64,000 nt of DNA from Kribbella soli (lineage in GTDB: Bacteria; Actinomycetota; Actinomycetes; Propionibacteriales; Kribbellaceae). Below, one piece after another: positions 31,837 through 42,492 of this stretch. Where the stretch lies: assembly GCF_004331345.1 (NCBI RefSeq), contig NZ_SJJZ01000005.1, positions 372,001 to 436,000 of the forward strand. Direction: 5' to 3'. The notes under the pieces are model-generated. The model was not told the origin of the DNA, did no database searches, and saw only the letters and a program-made list of their open reading frames with translations. Both the position numbers and the translations under genes were made by a program. Every line of letters starts with the position of its first letter. Position 1 is the first letter of the stretch.

Positions 31837-33560
31837 GGTACCTCCGCATGGATCCGGGTGCCGCCGGTGCGCAGGCGTTCCACCAGTAGCTGCCCGGACA
31901 GCGTACCGACGCGATCCTCGAGATCGGTCAGATCACGAGGCGGCTGTCCGTCGGTCTCGATGTCCACCACGAGGCGACCGTTCGTCTGCGCTGCGTGCAC
32001 GGTCGCCAGCCGGCTCTGGTAGCTGCGGTTCAGCGTTTCGGCGACGACGAAGTACGCCGCCGACTCGACCGGGGGATCGAACCGGCCATCGGGCAGCGGA
32101 CCGAGAACGATCCGCATCGGGTGTCCTTCCACCAGCATCTCGAGAGCCGCTGCCAGTCCTTCGTCGGCGAGTGCGTTGGGATAGAGCCCGTGCGCGATCT
32201 CGCGGAGATCGGCCAGCGCCGCCTTCACCTGCGCCTCCGCTTCGTGGAGTCGCTCAGAACTACTGTCGGATCGCAACGCCGTCAGCCGCAAAGACAGCGC
32301 GAGCGAGATCAGTCGCTGCTGGGCGCCGTCGTGCAGGTCGCGTTCCAGCCGGCGCCGTTCGGCGTCACCGGCCTCGACAAGGCGCGCGCTGGACGACCGT
32401 AGATCCTCCAGTTGTGCAGCGGACTCGGCCTGCAGACGTTCATGTTCCAGGGCGAGACGAGCAGCGCCGGTGATCTCGTCTGCCAGTTGGGGATCGTCCA
32501 GCAGCCCGGGCCGATGCGTGACCAGCGCTACCGTCTCGCCGCGACGTACCAACCGGGTGACAGCTTGCCCGGCAGCTGTCACTGACGGCCGACCGTGGCC
32601 GTCGACCAGTCGGCCGTCGGCCAATTCGTACAGCACCTTCAACGATGGGTCTCCGAGCAGACCGGCGAGTGCGTCGCGGAGGCCGCCCGGCGGTGGCGAT
32701 CCGGCGACTTCCACCACGAGCTGCGCGACCGCCGAACGAGCTCGCCGCGCGCGAAACCCTTCAGCCGCGACGCCCAGGACCATCGCGACAAGTGCCGCGC
32801 CCTGCCCGAACCAGAGACGCCGATCCACCGGATCGTTGCTCAGGTATCCCCGACCCCACGAATGCACACCCCACCACGCAACCAGCGTCAGGTAAGCGAT
32901 CCCTGGAACGACGACGGGCGCGATCATCCGCCGCCGTACGACCGACGATCGGAGCAGCTGCAGAACGGCCAACGCCGCGGCTGCCAGGACTCCGGCGACG
33001 GTCAGCCAGAGGCCCACGCGACTCACGGTCCCGGCCGCCGACGCGTCGGCGTGCGCGAGCAGAAGATTGCCGGGGCAGGTCGCGCACCCCGTGGCGGCCG
33101 GATCGGTCAGCACGGCCGGAACCAGACCGAGGCCGATGAACGCGCTGACGAACAAGGTTGCCAACGCCAACCGATCTGCTGCGGAGAGCCGGACCGTCCG
33201 GTACGAGAGTACGGCGTAAGCCACCAGCGGCGCGCAGCCGGCGTAGGTGACCAGTCCGACCGTGAACACGATCGCCGAACCCACCCCCGGGTTGTTCCAT
33301 TCGAGGAGGAACCAGGCGAGTCCCGCAGCCGTGAGCGTCAGCCCGAAGGACGCGGTCGGCTGCCGTTTGACTGCGGCGAACCCGGCGCCGGCCAGCGCCC
33401 ATCCCACGGCCAGCTCGGCGACTCGACCTGGCCACGAACCGCCACTGAACGAGTGCTCCGGGGCCTGCCGGACGAGGACGAGTGTGCAGACCCCGAACAC
33501 CAGCCCGAGGATCAGGAACACGGTCCGGACGGTGATGATCCGTCCGGTGGCGGAGGCCAT
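31824..33560 (-). CDS. Sensor kinase-like protein with degenerate ATP-binding domain
   Basis: 578 residues. Several membrane helices (~10-275) with a CATCPGN loop, a GAF-like linker (~285-390), then an intact HisKA_3 helix ERRRLERDLHDGAQQRL with phosphoacceptor His410. The C-terminal GHKL domain is degraded: N-box FVVAETLNRSYQS has Arg512 where Asn is expected, G1 reads ETDGQPP instead of DDGxGG, and the G2 Gly-rich loop is missing (DLTDLEDRV). Homology stays in frame to the end, so this is not a frameshift. Begins 37 bases after the glgX stop, with no obvious terminator between. Confidence 0.88.
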   Translation of the reverse strand: MASATGRIITVRTVFLILGLVFGVCTLVLVRQAPEHSFSGGSWPGRVAELAVGWALAGAGFAAVKRQPTASFGLTLTAAGLAWFLLEWNNPGVGSAIVFTVGLVTYAGCAPLVAYAVLSYRTVRLSAADRLALATLFVSAFIGLGLVPAVLTDPAATGCATCPGNLLLAHADASAAGTVSRVGLWLTVAGVLAAAALAVLQLLRSSVVRRRMIAPVVVPGIAYLTLVAWWGVHSWGRGYLSNDPVDRRLWFGQGAALVAMVLGVAAEGFRARRARSAVAQLVVEVAGSPPPGGLRDALAGLLGDPSLKVLYELADGRLVDGHGRPSVTAAGQAVTRLVRRGETVALVTHRPGLLDDPQLADEITGAARLALEHERLQAESAAQLEDLRSSSARLVEAGDAERRRLERDLHDGAQQRLISLALSLRLTALRSDSSSERLHEAEAQVKAALADLREIAHGLYPNALADEGLAAALEMLVEGHPMRIVLGPLPDGRFDPPVESAAYFVVAETLNRSYQSRLATVHAAQTNGRLVVDIETDGQPPRDLTDLEDRVGTLSGQLLVERLRTGGTRIHAEVPCAS

Positions 33561-33597
33561 AGGCCTGATGGTCGCAGAAGTTGCTGCACCTGGGCAG

Positions 33598-35691
<2,094 letters not shown>

Positions 35692-35826
35692 CACCGGGAC
35701 ATTCTGCACAGTACGGCCTGAGTTCACGATAGTGAGGTGGTTGTGTTCGTGAGACGGTAGTTGCGAACGCCTGTGCGCAGTGATACGCAAGGACCGTTAC
35801 TAATTTACCCACCCCCAGGGGAACAC

Positions 35827-36849
35827 ATGTCGGAAGAGTTGGCCGGTCTGACCGTCGGTCTGATCGGCGCGGGCAACATCTCGCGCATCCACGCCGAGTC
35901 CTGGAAGGCCGTCGGCGCCCGGGTCCTGGTCTATTCACTCGAAGGCGCGGAGGAACTGGCACAGCGGTACGGGCTGGAGGTCGTGGCGTCGCTGGACGAG
36001 CTGCTGGCCGCGGTCGAGTTCGTCGACATCGTCACGCCGTCGGCGACCCACAAGGAAATCACGCTGGCCGCGATCAAGGCGGGCAAGAACGTGATCTGCG
36101 AGAAGCCGCTGACGCTGACGGCGGCCGACTCGCACGAGGTGATCGACGCGGCCGCGGCGGCCGGCGTCCGGCTGTACCCGGCGCACGTGGTGCGGTGGTT
36201 CCCGGCGTACAAGGCGGCGTACGACGCGATCCAGGCCGGGCGGATCGGTGAGGTCGCGGTAGCGCGGTTCTACCGCCAGGCGTCCTCGCCGGCCGGTGCG
36301 GGCTGGTACCGCGACGTGGCCCGGTCCGGTGGCGTGATCATGGACCTGATGGTGCACGACCTCGACCAGGCGCGCTGGCTGTGCGGCGAGGTCACCACGG
36401 TGTACGCCGTACAGAACCCGCCGACCGTGGACGGGGTCAGCCCCGTCAACGTGGCGGCCCATGTGACGCTGACGCACGAGTCCGGTGCGATCAGCCACTG
36501 CCGCGCGACGTGGGGAGCGACCGGTACGACGTTCCAGACCGGCTTCTCGGTCGCGGGTTCGAGCGGCGTACTGAAGTTCAAGTCCGACGGCGACACGGGC
36601 TACAAGGAAGAGTTGCAGGACGGCGCTGCCGCCGGCGACCTGCTGATTCCCGAGTCGGCGCTGGGCGAGAGCCCGTACCTGACCCAGTTGCGGGAGCTGG
36701 CGATCGGCCTGCGCGGTGGACCGGAGCCGCGCGTTCTCGCGTCGGACGGTGCGACCGCGGTCTACCTGGCCGAGGCGGCGCGCGCGTCGATGGAGTCCGG
36801 TCAGCCGATCGACATGAAGACCTTCGTCTCGACGGGAGTAGTGGCATGA
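35827..36849 (+). CDS. Gfo/Idh/MocA-family oxidoreductase
   Basis: 340 residues from ATG at 35827, preceded by AGGGGAA. N-terminal NAD(P)-binding Rossmann fold (GLIGAGNISRIHAESWKAVG), the family CEKPLTL motif with the conserved Lys, and the C-terminal alpha/beta domain with MDLMVHDLDQARWLCGE containing the catalytic-type His and Asp. Oxidises or reduces a sugar or cyclitol ring; substrate unknown. Its TGA overlaps the ATG of a second member of the same family, so the two are probably co-regulated and could catalyse successive steps. Confidence 0.9.
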   Translation: MSEELAGLTVGLIGAGNISRIHAESWKAVGARVLVYSLEGAEELAQRYGLEVVASLDELLAAVEFVDIVTPSATHKEITLAAIKAGKNVICEKPLTLTAADSHEVIDAAAAAGVRLYPAHVVRWFPAYKAAYDAIQAGRIGEVAVARFYRQASSPAGAGWYRDVARSGGVIMDLMVHDLDQARWLCGEVTTVYAVQNPPTVDGVSPVNVAAHVTLTHESGAISHCRATWGATGTTFQTGFSVAGSSGVLKFKSDGDTGYKEELQDGAAAGDLLIPESALGESPYLTQLRELAIGLRGGPEPRVLASDGATAVYLAEAARASMESGQPIDMKTFVSTGVVA

Positions 36850-37889
36850 CATTGAAGGTCGCGATCGCTTCGTTCGCGCACGTTCACGCGGGTTCGTACG
36901 CGCACCTGCTCGCGTCGCTGCCGGACATCGACGTACTGTCCGCCGACCCCGACGGTGCCGGGGCGCCGGATCCCGGTCCGCGCGGTGCCGAGTTCGCCGC
37001 GCAGTTCGGCATCCCGTACGTCGACTCGTACGACGAACTGTTCGCGTGGGGACCCGACGCGGTCGTGGTGACGTCCGAGAACTCGGGCCACCGCGAACTG
37101 GTCGAGCGCGCCGCCGCTGTCGGTGCGCATGTCCTGTGCGAGAAGCCGTTGGCGACCGAGGTCGCGGACGGTGAGGCCATGCTCGCGGCGTGCGAGGCGG
37201 CAGGGACGATCCTGATGGTCGCGTACCCGGTCCGGTTCGCGCCGTCGTACGCGCAACTGCGGGCGAACGTCGAGGCAGGCCGCCTCGGTGACGTGTTCGC
37301 GATCCTCGGCACCAACAACGGGAAGATCCCGTACGCCGCCCGGCAGTGGTTCACCGACGCGAAACTCGCCGGTGGGGGAGCGCTGGTCGACCACACCGTG
37401 CACTGCGCGGACCTGATCGACGGCCTGACCGGTGGCGCGTCCGCCACCCGCGTGTACGCCGCCGCGAACCGGATCCTGCACCAGGACAAGGGTGTGGAGG
37501 TGGAGACGGGCGGTCTGGTGACGATCAACTACGACAACGGGCTGCTGGCAACCATCGACTGCTCGTGGAGCGTTCCGGACAACGGTGCGACCTGGGGTGG
37601 TGTGTCGCTGCAGGTGACCGGCACCAACGGGTCCGTGGAGATCGAGCCGTTCGTCGCGCACGTCGGCGGCACGGACGCCTCCGGCGAGGTCTTCCTCGCG
37701 ATCGGCGGCAACCTGGACGCGTCGCTGCTCGACACGTTCCTGGACGCCGTCCGGACGTCCGGCCCGGCACAGCCCGGCCAGGCGCCGGCCGTCGTGCCGC
37801 AGCCGGACGGCGCTGTCGGCCTCCGCACCCTCCGCATCGTCGACGCAGCCCGCCGCTCGGCGGCCTCCGGCCAGGCGGTGGATGTTTAA
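36846..37889 (+). CDS. Gfo/Idh/MocA-family oxidoreductase
   Basis: 347 residues from ATG at 36846, overlapping the previous stop by four bases (ATGA). The N-terminal dinucleotide fold is atypical: VAIASFAHVHAGSYAHLLAS replaces the usual GxGxxG with a His-rich loop, so cofactor binding may differ. CEKPLATE is present, and ALVDHTVHCADLIDGLTGG supplies the His/Asp pair of the substrate site. A weakly homologous partner of the upstream oxidoreductase; joint role in sugar or cyclitol catabolism is inferred from context only. Confidence 0.88.
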   Translation: MTLKVAIASFAHVHAGSYAHLLASLPDIDVLSADPDGAGAPDPGPRGAEFAAQFGIPYVDSYDELFAWGPDAVVVTSENSGHRELVERAAAVGAHVLCEKPLATEVADGEAMLAACEAAGTILMVAYPVRFAPSYAQLRANVEAGRLGDVFAILGTNNGKIPYAARQWFTDAKLAGGGALVDHTVHCADLIDGLTGGASATRVYAAANRILHQDKGVEVETGGLVTINYDNGLLATIDCSWSVPDNGATWGGVSLQVTGTNGSVEIEPFVAHVGGTDASGEVFLAIGGNLDASLLDTFLDAVRTSGPAQPGQAPAVVPQPDGAVGLRTLRIVDAARRSAASGQAVDV

Positions 37890-37966
37890 GGTCCCGCTTC
37901 CGTCAGGTACGGTTCCCGGGGATGTGACCGACCGGTAGGCCCCGGGAACCGTAGGGAGTGGACGCC

Positions 37967-38746
37967 ATGGGCGAGTTCGTCAACCTCACCGTGAGTGCAG
38001 GTGTTGGCACGATCCGGCTGGATCGGCCGAAGATGAACGCGCTGAACGTCCAGGTCCAGGAGGAGATCCGGGCCGCCGCGGTCGAGGCCACGGCCAACGA
38101 CGACGTACGCGCCGTGGTCATCTACGGCGGCGAGCGGGTGTTCGCGGCCGGTGCGGACATCAAGGAGATGGCGGACATGTCGTACGCCGACATGGCCAAG
38201 CGCTCCGGCCCGCTGCAGTCCTCGTTGTCCGCGGTTGCGGCGATCCCGAAGCCGACCGTTGCCGCGATCACCGGGTACGCGCTCGGCGGCGGCTGCGAGC
38301 TCGCGCTCTGCGCCGACTACCGGATCGCCGCCGAGGACGCCAAGCTCGGCCAGCCGGAGATCCTGCTCGGCATCATCCCGGGCGCCGGCGGGACCCAGCG
38401 GCTGTCCCGCCTGGTCGGCCCGTCGAAGGCCAAGGACCTGATCTACACCGGCCGGTTCGTGGATGCCGCCGAGTCGCTGCAGATCGGTCTGGTCGACAAG
38501 GTGGTCCCGGCCGCCGACGTGTACGACGCGGCCGTTGCCTGGGCGTCGCAGTTCTCCCGCGGCGCGGCGATGGCGCTGCGTGCGGCCAAGGAGTCGATCG
38601 ACTCCGGGCTGGGCGTCGACCTGACCACCGGGCTGGAGATCGAGCGTCAGCAGTTCGCGGCGCTGTTCGCCACCGAGGACCGCGCGATCGGGATGAAGTC
38701 CTTCGTCGAGAACGGTCCTGGAAAAGCTGAGTTCAAGGGAATCTGA
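37967..38746 (+). CDS. Enoyl-CoA hydratase/isomerase family protein
   Basis: 259 residues from ATG at 37967, nine bases after AGGGAG; an in-frame GTG at 37958 is possible. Crotonase fold with VFAAGADIKEMADM, the oxyanion segment ITGYALGGGCELALCADYRI and the Glu-containing GQPEILLGIIPGAGGTQRL; both family Glu positions appear to be present. Hydrates trans-2-enoyl-CoA in fatty-acid beta-oxidation. In order it corresponds to M. tuberculosis echA17 (Rv3039c, from memory), and the following genes continue that synteny. Confidence 0.93.
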   Translation: MGEFVNLTVSAGVGTIRLDRPKMNALNVQVQEEIRAAAVEATANDDVRAVVIYGGERVFAAGADIKEMADMSYADMAKRSGPLQSSLSAVAAIPKPTVAAITGYALGGGCELALCADYRIAAEDAKLGQPEILLGIIPGAGGTQRLSRLVGPSKAKDLIYTGRFVDAAESLQIGLVDKVVPAADVYDAAVAWASQFSRGAAMALRAAKESIDSGLGVDLTTGLEIERQQFAALFATEDRAIGMKSFVENGPGKAEFKGI

Positions 38747-39696
38747 TGTCTGCTACCTCCAAGCCTGCTGCCTCTGCTGAAGACGTCGAGGCGGCCTGGA
38801 ACGACAACAAGCTCGCCCAGGTGCTGTACCACGACTGGGAAGCGTCGACGTACGACGAGAAGTGGTCGATCTCGTACGACGAACGCTGCGTCGACTACGC
38901 CCGGGACCGCTTCACCGCGGTCGCCGGAACCCGCGGCTGGCCGTACGGCAAGACGCTCGAGATCGGCGCCGGCACCGGCTTCTTCACGCTGAACCTCAAG
39001 CTGGCCGGCGTTCTCGACGAGGCGCACGTCACCGACCTCTCGCCGGGCATGGTCGAGGCCGCGAAGAAGAACGCGAAGACCCTCGGGTTCGCGGTCGAGG
39101 GCAAGGTCGCGGACGCCGAGAAGCTGCCGTACGACGACGACACGTTCGACCTCGTCATCGGGCACGCGGTCATCCACCACATCCCGGACGTCGAGCTGGC
39201 GTTCCGCGAGATGCTCCGGGTGCTGAAGCCGGGCGGCCGCTTCGTGATCTGCGGCGAACCCACCCGGTACGGCGACCTCGTGGCCCGGCGACTGTCCCGG
39301 TTCACCTGGTGGGCGACCACCAACGTGACCAAGCTGCCCGCGCTCGCGCACTGGCGGCGACCGCAGGAGGAGCTCGACGAGTCGTCGCGGGCGGCCGCGC
39401 TGGAAGCGGTCGTCGACCTGCACACGTTCGACCCGGACACGCTGGCGCGGATGGCGTCGCGGGCGGGGGCTACGGACGTTCGCACCGTCACGGAGGAGTT
39501 GCTGGCGGCGTGGGTCGGGTGGCCGATCCGTACGTTCGAGGCCGCCGTACCGGAGCAGAAGCTCGGGTTCGGGTGGCGGATGTTCGCCTACAAGTCGTGG
39601 CTGCAGCTGTCCAAGGTGGACAAGGCGCTGTCGGCCGTCGTACCGGACGAGCTGTACTACAACGTCTCGATCACCGGGGTAGCCGACAAGCAGTAG
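38746..39696 (+). CDS. Class I SAM-dependent methyltransferase
   Basis: 316 residues. SAM motif I LEIGAGTGFFTLNLK, then VTDLSPGMVEAAKKNAK, the post-I/II region LPYDDDTFDLVIGHAVIHHI, and FREMLRVLKPGGRFVICGEP, the pattern of UbiE/small-molecule methyltransferases. The C-terminal ~120 residues form an extra helical region (KLPALAHWRRPQEELDESSR...). Its ATG overlaps the hydratase stop by one base. By position it corresponds to Rv3038c in M. tuberculosis. Substrate unknown. Confidence 0.9.
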   Translation: MSATSKPAASAEDVEAAWNDNKLAQVLYHDWEASTYDEKWSISYDERCVDYARDRFTAVAGTRGWPYGKTLEIGAGTGFFTLNLKLAGVLDEAHVTDLSPGMVEAAKKNAKTLGFAVEGKVADAEKLPYDDDTFDLVIGHAVIHHIPDVELAFREMLRVLKPGGRFVICGEPTRYGDLVARRLSRFTWWATTNVTKLPALAHWRRPQEELDESSRAAALEAVVDLHTFDPDTLARMASRAGATDVRTVTEELLAAWVGWPIRTFEAAVPEQKLGFGWRMFAYKSWLQLSKVDKALSAVVPDELYYNVSITGVADKQ

Positions 39697-39705
39697 GGTG
39701 TGTTG

Positions 39706-40551
39706 ATGCGGTTGCTGTCCGTGGCGAATCTGCGCTGGGTGGTGCGCCATCGGGCGTGGACGCCGTACTACCTGAAGCGCTACTGGCGGTTCGCCTGGTT
39801 CCGGCTGCGCCATCCGCACGTGATCACCGAGGGTTTCGTGTTCCTCGGCAAGCACCTGGAGATCGTGGCGCGGCCCGGTCACGGGCGGATCGTGCTCGGC
39901 AAGTGGGTGCATCTCGGTGACGAGACCCGGCTGCGCGCGCACGAGGGGACGCTGCGGATCGGCGACAAGGTGGTGTTCGCCCGCGACGTCACGGTGAACT
40001 GCTACCTGGACATCGAGATCGGCGCGTCGACGCTGATCGCGGACTGGACCTACATCTGCGACTTCGACCACAAGACCGAGGACCTCGACCTGCCGATCAA
40101 GGACCAGGGCCTGGTGAAGTCGCCGGTCCGGATCGGCCCGGACTGCTGGCTGGCCACGAAGGTCACGGTCACCCGAGGCGCCGATATCGGCCGTGGTGCG
40201 GTGATCGGCGCCAATAGCGTTGCCCGCGGCAACATCCCGGCGTACGCGATCGCCGGCGGCGTTCCGGCCAAGATCCTCGGTGACCGCACTACCCGGTACG
40301 CCGCCAACGCCGAGCGCCGCAAGTACCTGGCCGGCCTGGCCGCGGCGAACACCCGGACCGCCGGCCTGCTGCGCTCCGGTGAAACCCCGACTGTGCCTTC
40401 CGAGGGGCCGTCCCAGAGCGTGGCGCCGGGGGATGCGGGTGGTGACGGTGTAGAAGCAGATGGTGAAAAAGAGAGCGTGAGGGGTTCTCAAGTTACTCAC
40501 CAGTCGGGCACTATGGCCCCCACATCCGGTCGGACGCCCACGACCGGATGA
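39706..40551 (+). CDS. Hexapeptide-repeat acyltransferase
   Basis: 281 residues. A left-handed beta-helix of hexapeptide repeats occupies ~residues 60-190 (e.g. IGDKVVFARDVTVNCYLDIE, RGADIGRGAVIGANSVARGN), with the catalytic-type His in CDFDHKTE. The N-terminus is basic and aromatic (YYLKRYWRFAWFRLRHP), suggesting membrane association. The last ~70 residues are low complexity. Similar to maltose/galactoside O-acetyltransferases; by position it matches Rv3034c of the mycobacterial methylglucose lipopolysaccharide region, but the rest of that pathway is not seen here. Confidence 0.85.
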   Translation: MRLLSVANLRWVVRHRAWTPYYLKRYWRFAWFRLRHPHVITEGFVFLGKHLEIVARPGHGRIVLGKWVHLGDETRLRAHEGTLRIGDKVVFARDVTVNCYLDIEIGASTLIADWTYICDFDHKTEDLDLPIKDQGLVKSPVRIGPDCWLATKVTVTRGADIGRGAVIGANSVARGNIPAYAIAGGVPAKILGDRTTRYAANAERRKYLAGLAAANTRTAGLLRSGETPTVPSEGPSQSVAPGDAGGDGVEADGEKESVRGSQVTHQSGTMAPTSGRTPTTG

Positions 40552-40572
40552 GCATCGGAGAGGAGAAGTAGC

Positions 40573-41661
40573 GTGGCTGACCAGGCTGCGATCGAGCCGG
40601 CCGACCAGGCTGCCCGATCGCTGCTCGACCAGGCCGCGGCCGACAACTCGATCACGCAGGCGAGGACCCGCGCGGTCGACCCGGTGCCGATCGTGGCCGA
40701 GCCAGTGGTCGCCGGCAGCGCTACGTTGGAACCAGTGCTTGAAACGAACGAGTCAGACATGGGCGTGAACAACAGCGTGAACCCGGAAGCACAGGCAGTG
40801 GACGGCAGTACGGCAGCGGCACCGGTTGCGGGCGCGCGCCGCAGGTTGTCGCCACGCCCGGTCCCGGTCAGCCGGCGGAGGAGACCGCCGGCCGCCGCAG
40901 TGGCCACGGACGAGGAACGGACCCCGGCTGAGGAGATGGACGACGTGGGTACGCAGGACGAAAAAGGGACGGCCGACAAGGCCGGCACGACGCCGGACAC
41001 CGCTACTGGCACCGAGACCGGTACAGGCGCGAGCGGTTCGGGTACGGCGACCGCGACGAAGACTGCCCGGCCGAAGACGGCGGCGGAGATCGTGGCGGAG
41101 CAGCGGGCCCGGGAGAAGGCGGCGGCAGAGGCCCCGGCCACGGACGCGGCCGCCTCGGAGGATGCCGCGTCCGGTCGGCCGGATGCCACGGCCAAGGACG
41201 CCTCGAAGGATGCTGCTGCTGACAAGGCGCCGGCTGCGGCGGCCACTGGTACGGGTGCTGCGGCGGGCAAGCCGGCCGCGAAGCCGACAGGTGCCTCAGG
41301 CAACAAACCGGCGGCCGCGAAGGGCGGCTCGTCGGGATCCGGCATGGGCAAGCAGGCGCTGACCTCGGTCGGTTCCGGTGTCCGGAAGCTGCGCAATCTG
41401 ATCGCGTCGCTGATCTGGCTCGCTGCGGTTCTCGCGGCTGCGGTCCTCGCGCTCGGTGCGCTGTTCACCGCGCTCGACCAGACCAACCAGAGCAACGAGA
41501 TCGTGCGCTGGATCCTGGAGCGCGGTCACGACCTGGTCGGCCCGTTCAAGGACCTGTTCCGGCTCGAGACCGCGAAGAACACCCTGCTGGTGAACTGGGG
41601 TATCGCGGCGCTCGTCTACCTGATCGCCGGCAAGATCGTCGAACGCATCATCCGGCCGTAG
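40573..41661 (+). CDS. Ala/Thr-rich membrane protein of unknown function
   Basis: 362 residues. The first ~265 are low complexity, rich in Ala, Thr, Gly, Asp and Lys with Arg/Pro patches (ARRRLSPRPVPVSRRRRPPA), and probably disordered and cytoplasmic. A structured C-terminus has two hydrophobic helices (about 278-298 and 342-357) separated by an amphipathic loop (TNQSNEIVRWILERGHDLVG). Start GTG with GGAGAGGAG upstream. No family recognised. Its end overlaps the convergent methyltransferase gene by 14 bases. Confidence 0.75.
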   Translation: MADQAAIEPADQAARSLLDQAAADNSITQARTRAVDPVPIVAEPVVAGSATLEPVLETNESDMGVNNSVNPEAQAVDGSTAAAPVAGARRRLSPRPVPVSRRRRPPAAAVATDEERTPAEEMDDVGTQDEKGTADKAGTTPDTATGTETGTGASGSGTATATKTARPKTAAEIVAEQRAREKAAAEAPATDAAASEDAASGRPDATAKDASKDAAADKAPAAAATGTGAAAGKPAAKPTGASGNKPAAAKGGSSGSGMGKQALTSVGSGVRKLRNLIASLIWLAAVLAAAVLALGALFTALDQTNQSNEIVRWILERGHDLVGPFKDLFRLETAKNTLLVNWGIAALVYLIAGKIVERIIRP

Positions 41662-42373
41662 CGATCAGAACCAGATCGAGAGATTCGTCCAGGTTTCCTG
41701 GGCGGATCTCGAAGTCGGCGTACGTCGTACTGCGCACGAGCGCGGCCAGGTTGTCGTCCCACTGGTCGTGCTCGGCGGCGAGCTGCGCGTCGACACAGGA
41801 TCCGTACTGCGTCTCCCAGGACGTCAGCCGGTCGCCGTGGTGGAGTCCGAGCGCCTGCGTGATGGCGAAGTGCGGCTCGAGCAGTTCGATGAACTCGGCG
41901 GCGGTCAGTTCGCGCGTGTGGTACCAGTTCCCGCTCGGGAAGGTCAGGCGGTTCGGCGTACTCAGCACCAAGGTCCCGCCGGGCGCGAGAACGCGCGCGC
42001 ACTCGGCGACGAACCGCGGCTGCTCCCACAGGTGCTCGATCGTCTGCAGTGAGGTCACGGCCTCGAACGCGTTGTCCGCAAAGGGTGTCTGCACGAGATT
42101 GCCGCGCGCCACCTTGACCTGTGGATAAACGCGGCGGACGTGCCGCAACGTCGTATCTTCATAGTCGAGACCGGTCACCTGGCTCGCCCCGGCGAGCCGG
42201 AGCAGTTCCGCGCCGTAGCCCTCGCCGCAGCCGGCGTCGAGGACCCGGCCGGTCCCGATCGGCAGTTGGGTCGTGATCCAGCGATAGGCGGCGTCGTGGC
42301 GCGCGAACCAATAGTTCTCGTGCCAGATCCCGGGCGCGGTCCTCTCGCCCGTGAGCGGTAACGTCTCGGTCAC
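41648..42373 (-). CDS. Class I SAM-dependent methyltransferase
   Basis: 241 residues. SAM motif I VLDAGCGEGYGAELLRLAGA, VTGLDYEDTTLRHVRRVYPQ, a motif-IV-like region NAFEAVTSLQTIEHLWEQP and VLAPGGTLVLSTPNRLTFPS. This pattern fits the family of M. tuberculosis Rv3030, which is divergently placed next to fixA/etfB just as this gene is here. That protein is tied to methylglucose lipopolysaccharide biosynthesis in mycobacteria; in this organism the substrate is unknown. Confidence 0.9.
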   Translation of the reverse strand: MTETLPLTGERTAPGIWHENYWFARHDAAYRWITTQLPIGTGRVLDAGCGEGYGAELLRLAGASQVTGLDYEDTTLRHVRRVYPQVKVARGNLVQTPFADNAFEAVTSLQTIEHLWEQPRFVAECARVLAPGGTLVLSTPNRLTFPSGNWYHTRELTAAEFIELLEPHFAITQALGLHHGDRLTSWETQYGSCVDAQLAAEHDQWDDNLAALVRSTTYADFEIRPGNLDESLDLVLIATAG

Positions 42374-42492
42374 TGACTCAGACTAGTCGTCCACGAGACT
42401 GTGATGGGACTCGCACCGCCGTTATGTTTCTCGCGAGTAACATCCGTGGCAGGCTTGGCAGAGACCGTTAACCAGAAGGGGTCCCACACGCT

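Noticed and set aside
31824..32080. Possible frameshift explaining the degenerate ATPase domain of the first kinase
   Set aside because: Similarity to the GHKL pattern continues in the same frame to the C-terminus (DRVGTLSG, GGTRIHAEVP), so the motif losses look like substitutions and small in-frame deletions.
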